A stretch of DNA of 64,000 nucleotides. Origin: Eretmocerus hayati (Eukaryota > Arthropoda > Insecta > Hymenoptera > Aphelinidae). Shown here in pieces: positions 43,757 to 57,082 of the stretch. A model generated the notes under the pieces. The model was not told the DNA's origin and ran no database searches. It saw only the letters and a program-made list of their open reading frames with translations. Every line of letters begins with the position of its first letter. Within the stretch, counting starts at the first letter, position 1. The DNA is taken from positions 90,941,907 through 91,005,906 of the forward strand of contig CM056744.1 in the NCBI GenBank assembly GCA_029851415.1, given 5' to 3'. Made by a program: the position numbers and the translations under genes.

Positions 43757-44760
43757 AGGATTCTATTAATAATGTACCGCCGATGGAAGTCATCGCAGCC
43801 GGAAAGTATTCGCCAATACAATTGACTAACCAGTTAGAGTGGGCCAGGTTCATGCGGGACCATATGAATAGTCACGGCCCCATCACACTCACAGAATACA
43901 AAGGAATTCTGCAAGTTGAAATAGCCGATTCCCATTTTCAGATGGAGAGAAATTGAAAAAATGGCGAGGGAGCTCGTGAAAGGCGGATCGATCGATGGAG
44001 GGAATCGAAAAAATTTTATAGATAACGCACCGGCGATGAAAGTCTTCGCAGCCAAGAAGTATCCGGCTATACAATCGACTACTCAGTCAGAGTGGACCAA
44101 AATTATAAGGGCTAATGAAGAATCACGGCTCCATTACGTCAGAAAAATACAAGGGGATTTTGGAGGCTGAGATAGCCAATTCGCAGTTGCAGATGGAGAG
44201 AGAATTGAAGAAAAGACGAGGGAGCTCGTGAAGCGAGGATTCATTGATTTCCATGGGGGGAAAAGACGATTGAGCCGATATAATCTTAGTTCTTTTTCTT
44301 CTTGAATTGAGAGGGCATTTTGACTGTCCCACCTACGCTTGTCAACAATAACATCGTCCGTGTCTAACCTCCGATTAAATTTACCGGAAGTCACGTGGTT
44401 TGGGAAGCGTACGGTTCGACACCTTCGGAAAGTATTCGTTTTCACCAAGTGTACCTTGGAAGAGTACAACACAATTTTAAAAGCTGAGATAGTCAAGTCC
44501 CATCTCCTGATGAGGAATCAATCAAGAGAATAGCAAAGAAGCTCATAGAACAAGGGAATATTGAGGCAAGTGATAGGAGAAATTTTATAAATAATATACC
44601 GACGATGAAAATGATCGCGGTGGGTAAGTTTCCGGCGATCCAGCTCACTACATAATCGGAGTGGGCCAAATTTATGCGAGTCCATCGGGAGAACCATGGT
44701 CCTAGCTTGGAAGGATACAAAAAATTTCGAGAGCTGAAATAGCCAAGTATAAAGGCGCCG
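43757..44760 (+). pseudogene. Decayed tandem repeat of an unrecognised ~83-residue protein unit
   Basis: Three units read alike: SINNVPPMEVIAAGKYSPIQ (43762 on), NFIDNAPAMKVFAAKKYPAIQ (about 44008 on) and NFINNIPTMKMIAVGKFPAIQ (about 44582 on). Each is followed by a SEWxxxxR block, and linkers resemble EYKGILQVEIADSHFQMER. The spacing of the first two is about 249 bp, which is divisible by three. Stops and frameshifts interrupt every unit, and a ~205-bp repeat (44251-44454) sits between units two and three. I do not know the family. Confidence 0.6.
44251..44454 (+). mobile_element. Single arm of a GTACACTTGG fold-back element
   Basis: About 205 bp matching both arms of the element at 46854-47800. 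It ends TTCACCAAGTGTAC. It is inserted in the decayed protein repeat. Confidence 0.75.
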
Positions 44761-45384
44761 TGAGTGATAACGGTGATATGATCACACACGCATTTTAGCC
44801 ACGAATCCGGATCGAGATGAATATCTTCACAAAGTCCCAGGGAATGAAAACGATAGGAAAGTTAAAAAAAACAATCGTTCTATTATTTTTTGTTTCAGCA
44901 TCTCCCCCTTCGAGAGAAATTCCTCTGATTGACATAGAATAGTGTGAATTGGCATATTCTACTGGCTCTTATTCTTCGTCTACCGATGAAAGGAGCTCAT
45001 CCAGACAAGACAGAATCTCGCATGTCGAGAGGACTCGAACGAAAACAGCCAATCACAATCTTCTTCTCATGAAAACAGATCTCTTTTAGCAGCGTATCCA
45101 TATCCCTTGAATTCTCGAGTCCGCGAATTCAAACGATTAGTACACTCCTTTTCCCAAGCCACTTAAGACTAGATTAAATGCAATACAATGATGTACGTTT
45201 AATCATTGAGCCTAGCTCGTTCGTCTAGCTCAACATTCTGGTAGTGAAAAAAGCTCGTCACCACATGGTGGTGTGGAAGTCAAACTCGGTATACAGAGTA
45301 ACGAGTCGCGTGGCAAAGATGAGCAGAAAGAAACGCCAATAACAGTGAGAACGTATGTCGGTTGCAGTTACATTCAAGGTATTA
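44761..45384. other. Non-coding stretch
   Basis: No supported feature. Confidence 0.45.
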
Positions 45385-45600
45385 AGAGCATGTCGGATAC
45401 CGGCATTGCCGAGTTCACAAAGTATTCGATGAATTTTCGAGGTATTGCTATCTTAATAAGTAACACCGATTCTGTCCGGTCCATAAATTTGGCGTTACTT
45501 ATTAGATTTGTGATATCTCAAAAATTCATCGAATGGTTTGTGAGCTCGACAATGACGGTAAGTGTTTATTATTGATAGAGCTCCGACATCCCTTTAACCG
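45385..45600. mobile_element. Small fold-back MITE, family F2, copy 3
   Basis: TTAAGAGCATGTCGGATACCG at the left and GACATCCCTTTAA at the right are inverse-related, both with TTAA. The interior has the shared GATGAATTTTCGAGGTATT and its inverse. Confidence 0.72.
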
Positions 45601-45958
45601 AACCTCAGCTCTCAATTCATCCATCTCTACAAAATTTGGGATATGCAGCCTTGGGTGGGTCTTGAGTAAGTGTACCAAACTTTATAGACATCAAATCAGT
45701 AGTTTCCTCAAAATAGCGTTCGGAGAATGCATAGAGTTGCGGTGAGAAAAGGCAAGGACCATACAAGTCTCGCCCAAAAAGTAAGAGAGTGGGTGTTCGC
45801 AGTAGTTTCGTGCGGATTTCTGCGATTGAAGCCTTTCTCTCCAATTTGTGTGGCTCACAATTTCAATCTTCATTGACGAATCACACTTCTAGTAGCGGTG
45901 AACACAGCTTTTGATTGAGAGTTTGTGAAGTTCAATAATGTCTCTAGCCAATTCTATT

Positions 45959-46214
45959 AGTACTGCCGTCGGAAGGAAAAAGGTCAATAACTACAACCTC
46001 AAAATTTCGAAAAATTTGCTCTTGAAACGTTAATATCTTTGTATTTACGAAGAAAATTCCCACACGAGTGGTATCAAATTGATCATGAAACATTTTTCTA
46101 TAAGTACCGTGGTCACATTTTTATGTATCATTGACAAGGGTGAATATAATACGGAGTTTCTGAGAAGTGTTTGATTTTGTAGTTACCGACCTTCTTCCTT
46201 ACGACGGCAGAGTA
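45959..46214. mobile_element. Fold-back MITE (about 256 bp)
   Basis: TACTGCCGTCGGAAGGAAAAAG at the left and the inverse of TACTCTGCCGTCGTAAGGAA at the right, with further pairing inward (GGTCAATAACTACAA). No coding capacity. Confidence 0.6.
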
Positions 46215-46853
46215 GTTCCATTGTAAGTGTAGCAAAGTTAAACACCGACCCACGGGGAAGTTTGGTGCACTTCCTATTGGATTATGTCCTCAAGTTGCGT
46301 AAATGCAGAATCTCCACGATGAGTGCTAAAAATGAAGTTTCCAGCACGAGTCGTGCAAAACTGCGTTTACAGTACGAGGTGGACATATGCATTTTTGTTG
46401 TCACAGATACATAATCTAGCCTTTTCGCGCACCTCCATGCCAACGTAATTCAATCGGTCAGGCATCTTGCTCTTAATTCTTCTGAACATTAACAATCTCA
46501 TCAATCATCACCTGACCCGAGGTAGGTCCAAGACTAGAATCAAAGGGACATAAAGAGCTTTCATACACGAATGTACCAAAGTTAATCGCTTCTTGTCTAG
46601 AGTAAGGTAACTCTGATACACTGAAACATGGTTTTCATTCTGTTTCTCCATCCTCAAGATTCAAAAAGATCGAAATACGCTGATGCAACGATCGTTTCTG
46701 CCATATGGCGATATATGTTATCAAAATAATGCGCTATTTGCTCTCAATCTGTTCCGGAATTGTTCTTGCGAGATCAAATTATGGGACGTTCTTCGCTGCC
46801 AAATCAGCCCTTCTGAAATAAGCTCCAATAAACAACAAACTTTTACGCGGTAT
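46215..46853. other. Non-coding stretch
   Basis: No supported feature. Confidence 0.45.
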
Positions 46854-47800
46854 GTACACTTGGTGAAAACGAATACTTTCCGAAGGTGTCGAACCGTACG
46901 CTTCCCAAGCCACGTGACTTCCGGTAAATTCAATCGGAGGTTAGACACGGACGATGTTATTGTTGACCAACGTAGGTGGGACAGTCAAAATGCCCTTTCA
47001 ATTCAAGAAGAATAAGAACTAAGATTATATCGGCTCAATCGTCTTTTCCATCCATGGAAATCGGAAGGATTTCCAAACGAAAATCGACCTCAAATCGATA
47101 CATGCAAGAGAATATTCAACAATGTAATTCGTCAATCAGCTCGAGTGTTGTATAAATTGACTCAAGTCTCGAAATCTCAGCCGTTTACTTTATTTTGGCT
47201 TAGTAAGGACTGAATCCAAATGCTCATCGTCAAATTCCGAGACACAACATTTCGATCAATTTTCTTGTTTGTATCAACTTTTGGGTTGACACGGTGCGTT
47301 TCTGAAGAGGATGAGTTCCTCAAAATTGTCAAAAGAAACTGGAAAGTGGATGTTTCTCTACGAAACTTCATGAGCAGAACTTGATTTTGATCGAAATCGG
47401 ATCAGCTCCTTTTTTTGAGTAGTTGTCAAATTGATCATTCCCCATGTATGGCTTATGGAGAAATTTGGCGACTTAACGTTTTTTGAGACCGAGAGTCAAA
47501 ACACAACACTCGAGCTAATTGAACAATTATATAGTTGATTATTCTCTTGCATGTATCAATTTCAAGACAATTTTCATGTTGGAAATCTTCTAATTTTCCA
47601 TAGGGAAAAAAGACGACCGAGCCGATATAATCCTAGTTCTTATTCTTCTTGAATTGAAAATGCATTTTAACTGTCTCACCTACGCTGTATAACAATATGT
47701 TCCACGTGTCTAACCTCCGATTAGAATTACCGGAAGTCGCGTGGTTTGGGAAGCGTACGGTTCGACACCTTCGGGAAGTATTCGTTTCCACCAAGTGTAC
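46854..47800. mobile_element. Fold-back element with ~320-bp arms (GTACACTTGG ends)
   Basis: The left end GTACACTTGGTGAAAACGA and the right end TTCGTTTCCACCAAGTGTAC are inverses. Pairing continues through CGATATAATC..TCTTATTCTTCTTGAAT to the CTCGAGTGTTGT motif on each side, around a ~300-bp spacer without a gene. A separate single arm is at 44251-44454. Confidence 0.8.
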
Positions 47801-48419
47801 AGCTGCTCAGAACACCGCCCATACGAGCCCAAGGAGGAACAGCAGATATCAGAATGATAGGAGTATTTGCCTCGCCCTACGCTGCTACGGAAGCCATTCC
47901 TCTCAGGGGTGTACCAGAGTTGCGCCCAATGTGCTGAAATTGCGCGATTTTACGAAATTCAATTTATTAAAAGGAAGGAGAAAACGCTCATCTGAATTTT
48001 TTTCATGATACAGTTATTCGTCAGGGCCGAAAATCATATCAATCTATAAGATTTAAGAAATTCATTCAGCAGTGTTTCTCACACGTTTATATATACATAC
48101 ATCTTCACACCTCATTTCACGAAGTGTTCGAAGGTACTATTACGGTAGTACGTGAAAAGAACTTGTTTTGATACGTTGTTTCACCATTTGATCATTCGTC
48201 TGACTCTTACAACGCATTGGCCCAAAATACGAGAAGAATGCACGTCTTGTCACTAATGACTGCGGATCTTGACCAGGGAAGTAGAGCATTCACTTCATTC
48301 AAGTCGCTGGAGTTCTCCAATGACATCGACTGATTTAATAGATGTTCCCCCATTAGACTTCGAAACAATCAAATACGCCACTCGTTCTTTCGGATCCCGT
48401 ACTCATTATCAGAGGTTTT

Positions 48420-48713
48420 CACAACTGGATCACGGATTTGGTCGAAGTCTGAAAATAGTCTCTCTTCAGTACCAAAAGGAGATATCCAGAATTATATCCC
48501 CCTACGCTCGAGTAATACCGAGCTACAGCCAATGGCACTAGCATTGCAAACTTACTCAAATGTGTAAATTTACAGATAGAACTATATAGACAATGCTGAT
48601 GTTTGAAGCTGTAGCTCAAAAACGCCAAAGTAACCCGTATTGGGATGTCATTTTTCCGTGCTGAAGGAACGGTTACTCTCAGAGTTTCAGGCGAATTCGT
48701 AATCTAGATGTGT
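48420..48713. mobile_element. Fold-back MITE, family F1, copy 2 (diverged)
   Basis: It shares GGATCACGGATTTGG, CTACGCTCGAGTAATACCGAGCTACA and the inverse set with 15522-15851, in the same order. Arms pair imperfectly. Confidence 0.65.
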
Positions 48714-49123
48714 AGCGCTGTTTTGGTCTGCAAACCAAGGAAGGAGCGATGGGAGACTTCTGCGAGGATGAAATTCCATCTGTCTTATGTGCTCAACACG
48801 TTCTGAGTGGTAAAAAAGGCATATTGCAAGTCCTTTTGAGATAACCATATGAGGGCATGTTGGGTACTCACCGATTATGGCCCTCTCGTTTCTCAAGCAA
48901 TCTACGTACTTCGCTCATACAATCACTTCAAATCCAAATTTTGCAACTCTAAAAAAGTTTGTTGGGGGTCTTGTTAGAAGGCTCGAAAAAAAGAATCGAA
49001 AGCGCTCAGGTACGTTGAAATTAGTCCGACTTAAAAAATTGTGGGAACATGCAAGGCGATTCCTTCGTTGATTTCGCAGCTGTGAAAGAACACGAAATAA
49101 AAAACTCCTACGTATTTTGATGC

Positions 49124-49990
49124 GCTAAATCGATTTTTCGAGGTCGCTTTCCCAAATTTCGACTACTTTATTTGTTCTCAACGGTTTTTAGTGCAAAATG
49201 ATGGTTTTTAGCTAAAATCCCAGTGAATATGCATTTCCACGGTAGATCCAACGAGGCCAAAGTTTTAGAACGCGAAATTCCGTGCAAAGTTTCCCGAGAA
49301 ACCCAAGTCCAGGGCAGTTCCAACATGGACTCATGTGGGGCGGCTGACGCAGCGCTACCAAACTCGCTGCCCATTCGACAGTTGACAATTTAGGGCTAGG
49401 CGACCAAGTGCGTCTTAAAGAAGATAAAATTTTCTTCGAAATAGCACAAGTTGTATCTCGCGAAGAACGAAGCCCTTCGAGCATGGTTCGGAAGATAGAA
49501 AAATAGGTGAGTCCAAACGCTATAATCTCTCAGCAACACTGCCGGGCACGCGGCGCTCAGAATTTGTACTTTTTCCCTTTCTCTCGCTCCACATTGGAAA
49601 AGCTTGGTGTTCAGCAAGATACGACCTGTACCATTTTGGAGGAAATCTCATCCTCTACAAGATGCTTCCGGTCACTTTGCCAGAAAATGACAATTATGAA
49701 AATGGCAGCGCATCAAGCAACGCAACGTTGATGGTCGTATTTAAATGCATGTTTACTGCACCGAGCGCTTTTCGTGCACTTTCCGACTCGGGGCTTCATT
49801 CCCCAGGAAACTTGTGGGAACCTCTTCTGTGGGAGATTCTACGATCTACAACTTTCATCCAAAGAAGTTTCCCCGGGGAATGCATAGTTCTCGAGATATT
49901 GGCAAAAAATCACGATCTTGCACAGGAAACTGTTAATAACAAAATAACTCATTGAAATGCGGCAATAGCGACCTCGAGAAATCGATCCAG
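49124..49990. mobile_element. Old fold-back element (about 870 bp)
   Basis: The left arm (AATCGATTTTTCGAGGTCGC..) and the right arm (inverse of GATCGATTTCTCGAGGTCGC) can be followed with many gaps to inner pairs such as ACAAGTTGTATCTCGCGA with ACAGGTCGTATCTTGC. Both lack ORFs of note. Confidence 0.6.
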
Positions 49991-52900
49991 CACGACCCCA
50001 AAATACGTAGGGAAACCTCAAGGTTCTCCGGGGAAATTGAAGTGGTTACGGGAGCATCGATGGGCGCCAAGACTCAGAAGGAAAGACACTCTCGCCTCAG
50101 GCATCGTTTGGGATTTTTGATGTCCGATGCGTCACAAATGTGACACGATTATAGGACACAGCGAGCTGGAGGCCCTCCTTCTCTTTCTGCTCAGCATTTG
50201 CGGTAGGCGCGAATCAATCAGGAGCGATGTAATCTCAGTAATAGAGATCGAGCCAAGCGCCATACCGGGGGGTCTGAAGCAAAAGAGTGTATATGAAAGT
50301 GAATGGAATCTTCCGGGCAACGCGACGAGCAAAATCGTCTTGGGCTGAATCGGATCTTGTTGTACTACAAGCTATCTCGGTTGCTCCTGATGGCCTTACC
50401 GCTTGCCTTATTCAAGTTGCGGCATAATTCTCTTATTCATCCTATCCCCTCCTGCCACGAGATTATCTCATTCCCCGAGAGAGAGAGAGAAAAAGAGAGG
50501 AAAAAAAGGCACGAGCATATACACGGGTGGTTGGGCCGTAATGGAATTACCCTGAACCTCTCCGGGGGCATCCGCTCGAATTGAGCTCTCGCGTGACGTC
50601 TGAGCTTTCTTGGGGTGACTCGGTGCCCCTCGCTGCTCTCGTGGATAAGCTTGGACTGAGCAGGATATACTTGAGCATGGTGAGCACAATATGCATTTTC
50701 TCGCTCGCCCAGGCTCATACGCATAATTTTTTTTTCTTTTTCCTCCCGCTTTATAGGATTTTGCCCGCAACTGTGAGCATTCTTATTGAATATAAGGCTG
50801 GCCTCTCAATTCAATCTGATATGGAGAGATTTCTAAATGATTCGGAGCTTAGTGTTAGCTGGATGTTCTCGTTGCAGCCGAATACGTCGCCATGATTTTG
50901 AAATCGTGGACTGTGGAGATGGAGCCCCCATGTTTTAGGGGTCTGACTGCGTTTTAGGGACTTGCATGGTTTCAAATATGAATATGATGTCATCAAACTA
51001 ATTGATAGGGTGATCTAGGTACTCTCGTCAAGATGTGCGTGACTTGAGAATTTGAATAAAGATTTACAAGCACTTCGATACATCTAAAATAGTACATTAC
51101 GCAACAAGTGCGAGAAGGGCGATTTCCGCACAAGTTGCCGATCGAGTGTGAGAAGTAAAATCCACGCACAGTTTTTGAATTTTACGCACACTCAGAAGAA
51201 CACATTTACGCACGCTCGCGGAATTGTTCAAGTGGAATAAAATACTATGTTGGATTCAGTGAGTTTGAAAAACATCCTCAGTATTTATTATGAATAAAAG
51301 ACGATGATTCTGGGAATGTTTTACAACATGTGGCATATTTTTCACAACAAACGTAGTAGATTCTCGTCAATACTCTCCTTGCACATCAAATTGAGTCTTT
51401 GCCAGGCTAGCCACCACAGAACAGAAGGTAGCCACCAGCACTAAAGGCCGAAGCAACTATATTTACAACATCCAAGATCCGACGAATCGATTTACTATAG
51501 CGTGAGCTCATTCAAATCTGGTCAGTCCTCATCATAGCTGCGGATGCTTTGGATGATTGAAATAAGCAGAATTTGAATCGAGACTTTTTTATACTGGAAT
51601 TATGCGTGGCGCAGAGGGCTAAGCGAACTGAACGAGTCTGATACTCTTTGAGCCGGTGATGCCTGGATCAGCCTAGTATGATTTAAAAGAAACACTGAGT
51701 ACGTTACTAAAGTGAGGCAGCCCTCTGTACGTGGTTGAGAGAGTGTCGCTATTGAAATGAAAATTAATAAGATTAGCCATGATTTGGGAGAAATAATGAT
51801 GAGAGTAGAAATAAGATTGGTACTAGAGTACCATTTATGATTGTATTTTGTAGGTTAATTCCAATTGATAAAGATCCCAAAAAAGTAAATTCTGCGTGAA
51901 AAAAATTGAAAGTTGAAAATGGCACTTCAGCCAATCATTTGTAGTCAAAAATTAAAAGACCGATCTCACTCAAGTTTGATTGATCAAATGATATGTCCAT
52001 ACTTTCGTATTTAGCTCTCACGCTTTTGATAACGACTAATACAGATACTGGTTTATGACATCATAGCTCTAGATGTAAGATTTGCGATTCTCAGGCATCT
52101 AGCTTTAAAATAAGTGATAGGATCTTTAATACGAGTTCCTCTCAATTTTAAAATATGTTTAATAATTAAATTTTCCTTTTATTCACTGGAAATATTGCTC
52201 ATCAGTCTTATTGATGCTCTGGCATTTTCTCAATATCCTCAGTAGCAAGGTAGCCTTCTAAAGTTTCTAACGAAGGAAGTATCAAGATTTGGACAACATT
52301 TCAAAAATTCTCTTACATTTTTAGTGAGAAATGGAGTTATGTGAGAGATTTTTGTGCAATGGGTCTTCTATTCTGAAACAGAATCACACACTTTGGCATT
52401 CTATTCGTAAATATAATTTTTAAAACATACTTCGGTATGAGAAATGATATCATGCTCAGCTGTATCTTGGATAAACGGTGTGCTTTGCGAGACAAGTTGA
52501 TAATCAATCGCTCAGCCGGGAAGCAAAGTTTTGTATCATCAGAACTCGATCTCAAAACCTCACCCGAAACCTATCAAAAGATGAGATATTACTCACCCAG
52601 TTAGATGTACGAGATTAAAGTGAGTTTTTTCGAGGAAGAAATATCTGAATTTCAACGGTGACGAATTGGATTTGTGGAAAAATACTCCCATAAAAATGTC
52701 CCTATGAAAATCGTTTGTTATCACAAACTTGTGAACTTGGAATACATCCAGTCAGTCAGACTCACTATTTATGAAATTCAGATACGTCGAGCCATCATCC
52801 CTACAACTCCAATCGGTCATAGCTCGAAGAGTTTCGCAATAGAAGGGGAAAAGGTCAGAAATAGAAGCTAGTGTATTGGAATTTTCGGTAGAACTTTTGT

Positions 52901-55900
52901 CGCTTCGACGTATTTGGCACAAACTTGAATTCATGGAGGGGCAATAATTCCCGTGCGAGCAACACCACATCACCGAACGGCATGACCCGTCGTCGACTAT
53001 GGGCGCGTGTCGAGTTCGTCACGCTCGACCGAGTCGTAAATCTGCAGCTACTAGACAGCAGCTACAGCATCGCCACGAGAGCCAGAAATCATCGAATCGC
53101 TCAACGCAGACGTCCGTGAGAGTCCATGCATCAAACACGTAGCCAGGCTCGAACTCGCGATTTTTTTTTGAGGGCTGGCTGAAATAAATACTCCCTCGGT
53201 GTGCAAAATTGATATTATTCCATTCAAGATTCACCGCAAGTTTAGTCAGCAATCCAATTTGCGGTAAAGCCACCCCATCACATTGAGATAGGACAAAGTA
53301 GAATTCTACCTCATTGGTCGGTTAAAATGTCGAGGGTCGCGATTTTGCGTGGGGGTTTGATTTGAAAAATCGCGGCGGTTACGAATCTTGCGGAGATTGC
53401 GTGCGGTGGAGGGAAGAAGAGCGACAAGCGTATAGGCATGAGAAGCCGCGGGCGATGAAAAATTCATGAACCTTGTAGTGGTGGCTGCTTAGCTGAGCGA
53501 CATTAAAAAGGGAGCCGAGATAAGATAAAGGGAGGAGAGAGAGACGCTCCGCTGATCGATCGTAGACAACGCTAATGCTTGTCGAACAGAATGGATTGCC
53601 CTTGAGCCGGATTCGTTGGGTTGGGGTGGCGGAGATTGATAGAGCGAGCCCCGAGGGCAGCTTCCGTTTCTCTCGCTACTCGATCCACAATACTCTGCTT
53701 ATACATCGGAATGTGTATATAGGGATCGCAAACGTTTCCCTCTCGTCGCTTGTTGCTCAACTGAAAAATGGCGATTTGGAGGCATTGCATTATACGATTG
53801 TAGAATATGCCACTCACTCCTGTCGACAATCACAGATACTTGACAAATTTGTTACGTGGATTTTTGGTAATGAGAGTCACGTGTGACATTCGTGTACAGA
53901 TCGCTAAAGTGTATTGCTTTAATTTTGGAGGGTGTGGAAATTCTCAACGATTGTCTTTGACGGTGGATTGGTTTTGTTTCACTTTTCGAGTGGTGGCTCA
54001 CATTTTCTCTAGTTTTTTGTGAATTTTCACTAGAAAGAGATGTCGGCGTAGAAAAATATGACATCAAAAAGAGCAAGCGAGGGTATCAGGGTCAGGAAAC
54101 CGTCATTGCACGCGATGCCTCATCTTCGAAATATTCGAAACAATAAGAGATTCAAATAATCCCATTTTCATAATGAGTCAGGCCACATCAATTCAACTTT
54201 AGCATCTCTTGGGTGGTTGATGTGACCCAGAATCAAGGTAAACTCATTCTAAAAATGTCAAAAAAGAGATCACACAATTAGCTCTCAAACACTGGACTAT
54301 TGCATCAGAAAAATGCACGATTTGGATGTGTTGGTGTATGACACGCCGAGATTTGCAATCCTGAGTAGTTCGAGTGTAACGAGTTGACGGAGTCGTAGTC
54401 GGGACAAGCTGACAACTACTCGAGGTTGGCAGTAATTTGCTGCACAGGAGATGATGTCAGCGTGACCGCGGGAGACAAGACAACGGCTCGTGAGATTTCC
54501 CGTGGGCTCGTGTCTCGCAGAGGCACCTAGAAATGTCTTATTATAAGCGTCACCGAGTCGAGCATGCAGTGCGCTAATCCAGCATCAGCTCCGTTTAGTT
54601 GAACAATGGCAACGAAACGACTGATGCTTGATGAGAAACGTCCGACGCGCTCGTTCTGTACCAACTCGTGTCGCTTGACTGTGATTCTTCGCTACTCTTC
54701 GTGTGTATTCACGCCAGTATAGCAATCTGTGATTGTGAGCTCGAGACAAAAGTGTATCTGGCATCGCTCGTGTATGCATGAATGCTTCACAAAGGTACGT
54801 TGCAGAATTAAATACGTATCTTGGTGCTGAGCTCGGTGCTGAGGAGTTTTTCTACCAGGATCTGCAACCAATACCGAGAATCAACGGCAGCAAGCACAAC
54901 TTATCAGTGATATGAAATTTCCAAGAACAGGATTTAAAACTATGAGGATGCTGCATTCAGAAATTGGATACCCAGGATTCTAGACAAAACGAGATATTAT
55001 AATTACGGGTCGAAAGGCCCCAATATTTTGTTAATATGCTTGGAGATGCATCCTGGATTTCGATACCGTGCGTCCATGATCAATGTGATTCGAGTTCAAA
55101 ATTACCACAAGTGTCTCTAACAAGAAATGACACGAAATTCGGTTACAGTTTCGAGTCAAACCCTGCAATTAATACTGCTAGTTCAACGTTTTTGGTCCCA
55201 AGAAACCCCAATTTTTGATCAAGAGCAGGGTTATGTCAACAAATGGATTGGACTCTCTCTGAAATCTGAAAATATGTCATCACTAGCAGTAGAAGTTATA
55301 GGCACTAGAAATGCGTGTTGGCCACTGGTCACACATTTTTGGAAAGAATAGAGCAACATTTTGATCCAGCTCATTTTTCATATGGTTATTCTTTCCAAAT
55401 TCTTGTACCTGACCACACAGTACCGAGTTGTAGTTCTGACCAATCATACGATCACTCAAGGAACGTCTGAACCTTCTCAGAAGCCGACAGAGCAATATCC
55501 AGAGCTTCTTGCATCGTCCAGCAATCGCAGACAGACGGATCGATGCGCTCGGTTGGATTTCATTCTTTTCCGCGGATAGGATTTCCCGCGATAGCACCGC
55601 ACCGACGTGCTTCTGATTGCGGCTCATATTTCGCTTTCTCTGTATACCATTCCATATACAGCATCTCTCTAGGGCCAGGTTCGAGATTGGATGGGATGCG
55701 ACGGCGGAAAACAGCCAGGACGAGTGGAAAAATACACACAGCTCGATCGGCCATGAGCGATATTTCCCTCATCGCTTCTTATACCCACAAACCACAGCTT
55801 TGTTTCTTTCCTATTCTTTTTACCGGGAACGAGAAGATTGCTGCCCTTCTTGTCATCGCCCCTCACTAGATATTCCCATTTCCCCAATCTCGCTCTGGGG

Positions 55901-56040
55901 TTGTGCAAGCTCGCAAAAATTCTATGTACAAACAACAATCTCAACGTCGCTAATTTTGGTCAGCAGAATTGGATCGTACATAAAATAAATTGCAAAATAC
56001 TTATAGGTAGATATGGTCTGATGTAAAAGAATTGATTTAG
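49991..56040. other. Non-coding stretch
   Basis: About 6 kb in which I can support no gene, RNA or clear repeat. Short GA-rich runs occur near 50470-50505. The many short frames have no family resemblance. Confidence 0.5.
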
Positions 56041-56512
56041 TTAAACTGCAGGATCGTATCGTCCGGCGTATAAATAATAGTCCTCGTGTACGTAAGTACG
56101 AGCAGTGCAATTGGCAAAGAAAGTCGCGCGCAACAACTCATGGGACGCAATATGTGCACCGAGTGAAGCTAAACCTTCCCCATTCGCGTAAATACGTTCA
56201 GAGGACAAATGAGCGGTGGTCGACTCATAACGGGGGCCGCACATGAATTTTCCATAGCGCAATGCGCATAGCTTCGAACACTTGAACGGGAGCTTCCTGA
56301 CCCCCTTCCTCACCCTCATAAGTGTACGGCTGGGCACAAAATATATGGGGATGGTAGTCGGAGGCCCGGGCGCGGAAGCTCTGCAAAAGCTGGAAGTTAG
56401 CCAGATGCGCGGCGAGAGCGGAGCAACGGTTAGATGCCTGGTGCCTGCGCACTGCACCGAGGTTATTGAATAAATGTAGTCCTGGTTGTTGCTTTGTTCT
56501 TGGTTTAGTCAT
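56041..56512 (-). pseudogene. Unrecognised coding-like frame with one frameshift
   Basis: An ATG at 56512 directly follows an in-frame TAG and opens a frame (MTKPRTKQQPGLHLFNNL..) with regular codon use up to WKIHVRP. A single-base length change in a run of five C (plus-strand G 56232-56236) moves the sense frame, which then continues as YESTTAHLSSERIYANG and ends naturally in DPAV and TAA at 56041. Read across, it is about 155 residues, His/Tyr/Arg-rich, without signal or membrane segment. I do not recognise it. A sequencing error, a fresh pseudogene or a chance frame are all possible. Confidence 0.4.
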
Positions 56513-56754
56513 CTAATGCGATGCCTAAACTGCCTCATTCGTTACATGATTTTATGAAAATTGGACTACACCGTTAGTTTTTTTTTTTTCTTCATAATAT
56601 CAAGTAGAGAGGATCAAAATCTGTCAGACAGTATCTTATTTACAATATGGTTCTCTGCTTAAATGACAAAATCAATCGAATGAATCATTATCTTTCACAT
56701 AACTAATAGAAAGACCAAAAGTACCAAAAGCATGAATCCGTTTTAGAATACTGA

Positions 56755-57082
56755 CAAGGAGAGTTCCAACCTCGCGGGTTTTGAATTCGTCCTAAATTTG
56801 GGAATTATCTCGGTCTGGTAGTAAATGAAGGTGTTTCAAAGGATTTAGTTCCATGGGTTTCCTGTCCCAAGATACAGCTGTGGAGATTAGTATGGGTAGT
56901 ATATCTATATATACGAATTTTCAACATAGGCCCATATGACCGATGCTTATCTCCACAGCTGTATCTTGAGACAGGAGGCCCATGGAACTAAATCCTTTGA
57001 AACACCTTCATATTTCACCAAAACAAGATGATTCCCAAAGTTTCATCAAGATCCGTGTTCCGCCTTGTTGGACCTCTCCTTG
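56755..57082. mobile_element. Fold-back MITE, family F1, copy 3
   Basis: Arms CAAGGAGAG(T/G)TCCAAC pair at the ends. A long stretch from GAAGGTGTTTCAAAGGATTT to ACAGCTGTGGAGA is almost perfectly inverted (56828-56888 with 56951-57012). Outer sequence resembles the element at 15522. Confidence 0.78.

Noticed and set aside
51094..51230. Repeated ACGCAC motifs as a possible repeat family
   Set aside because: Only short GCGTAA/ACGCAC words are shared with 46300-46390; no consistent unit or ends could be defined.
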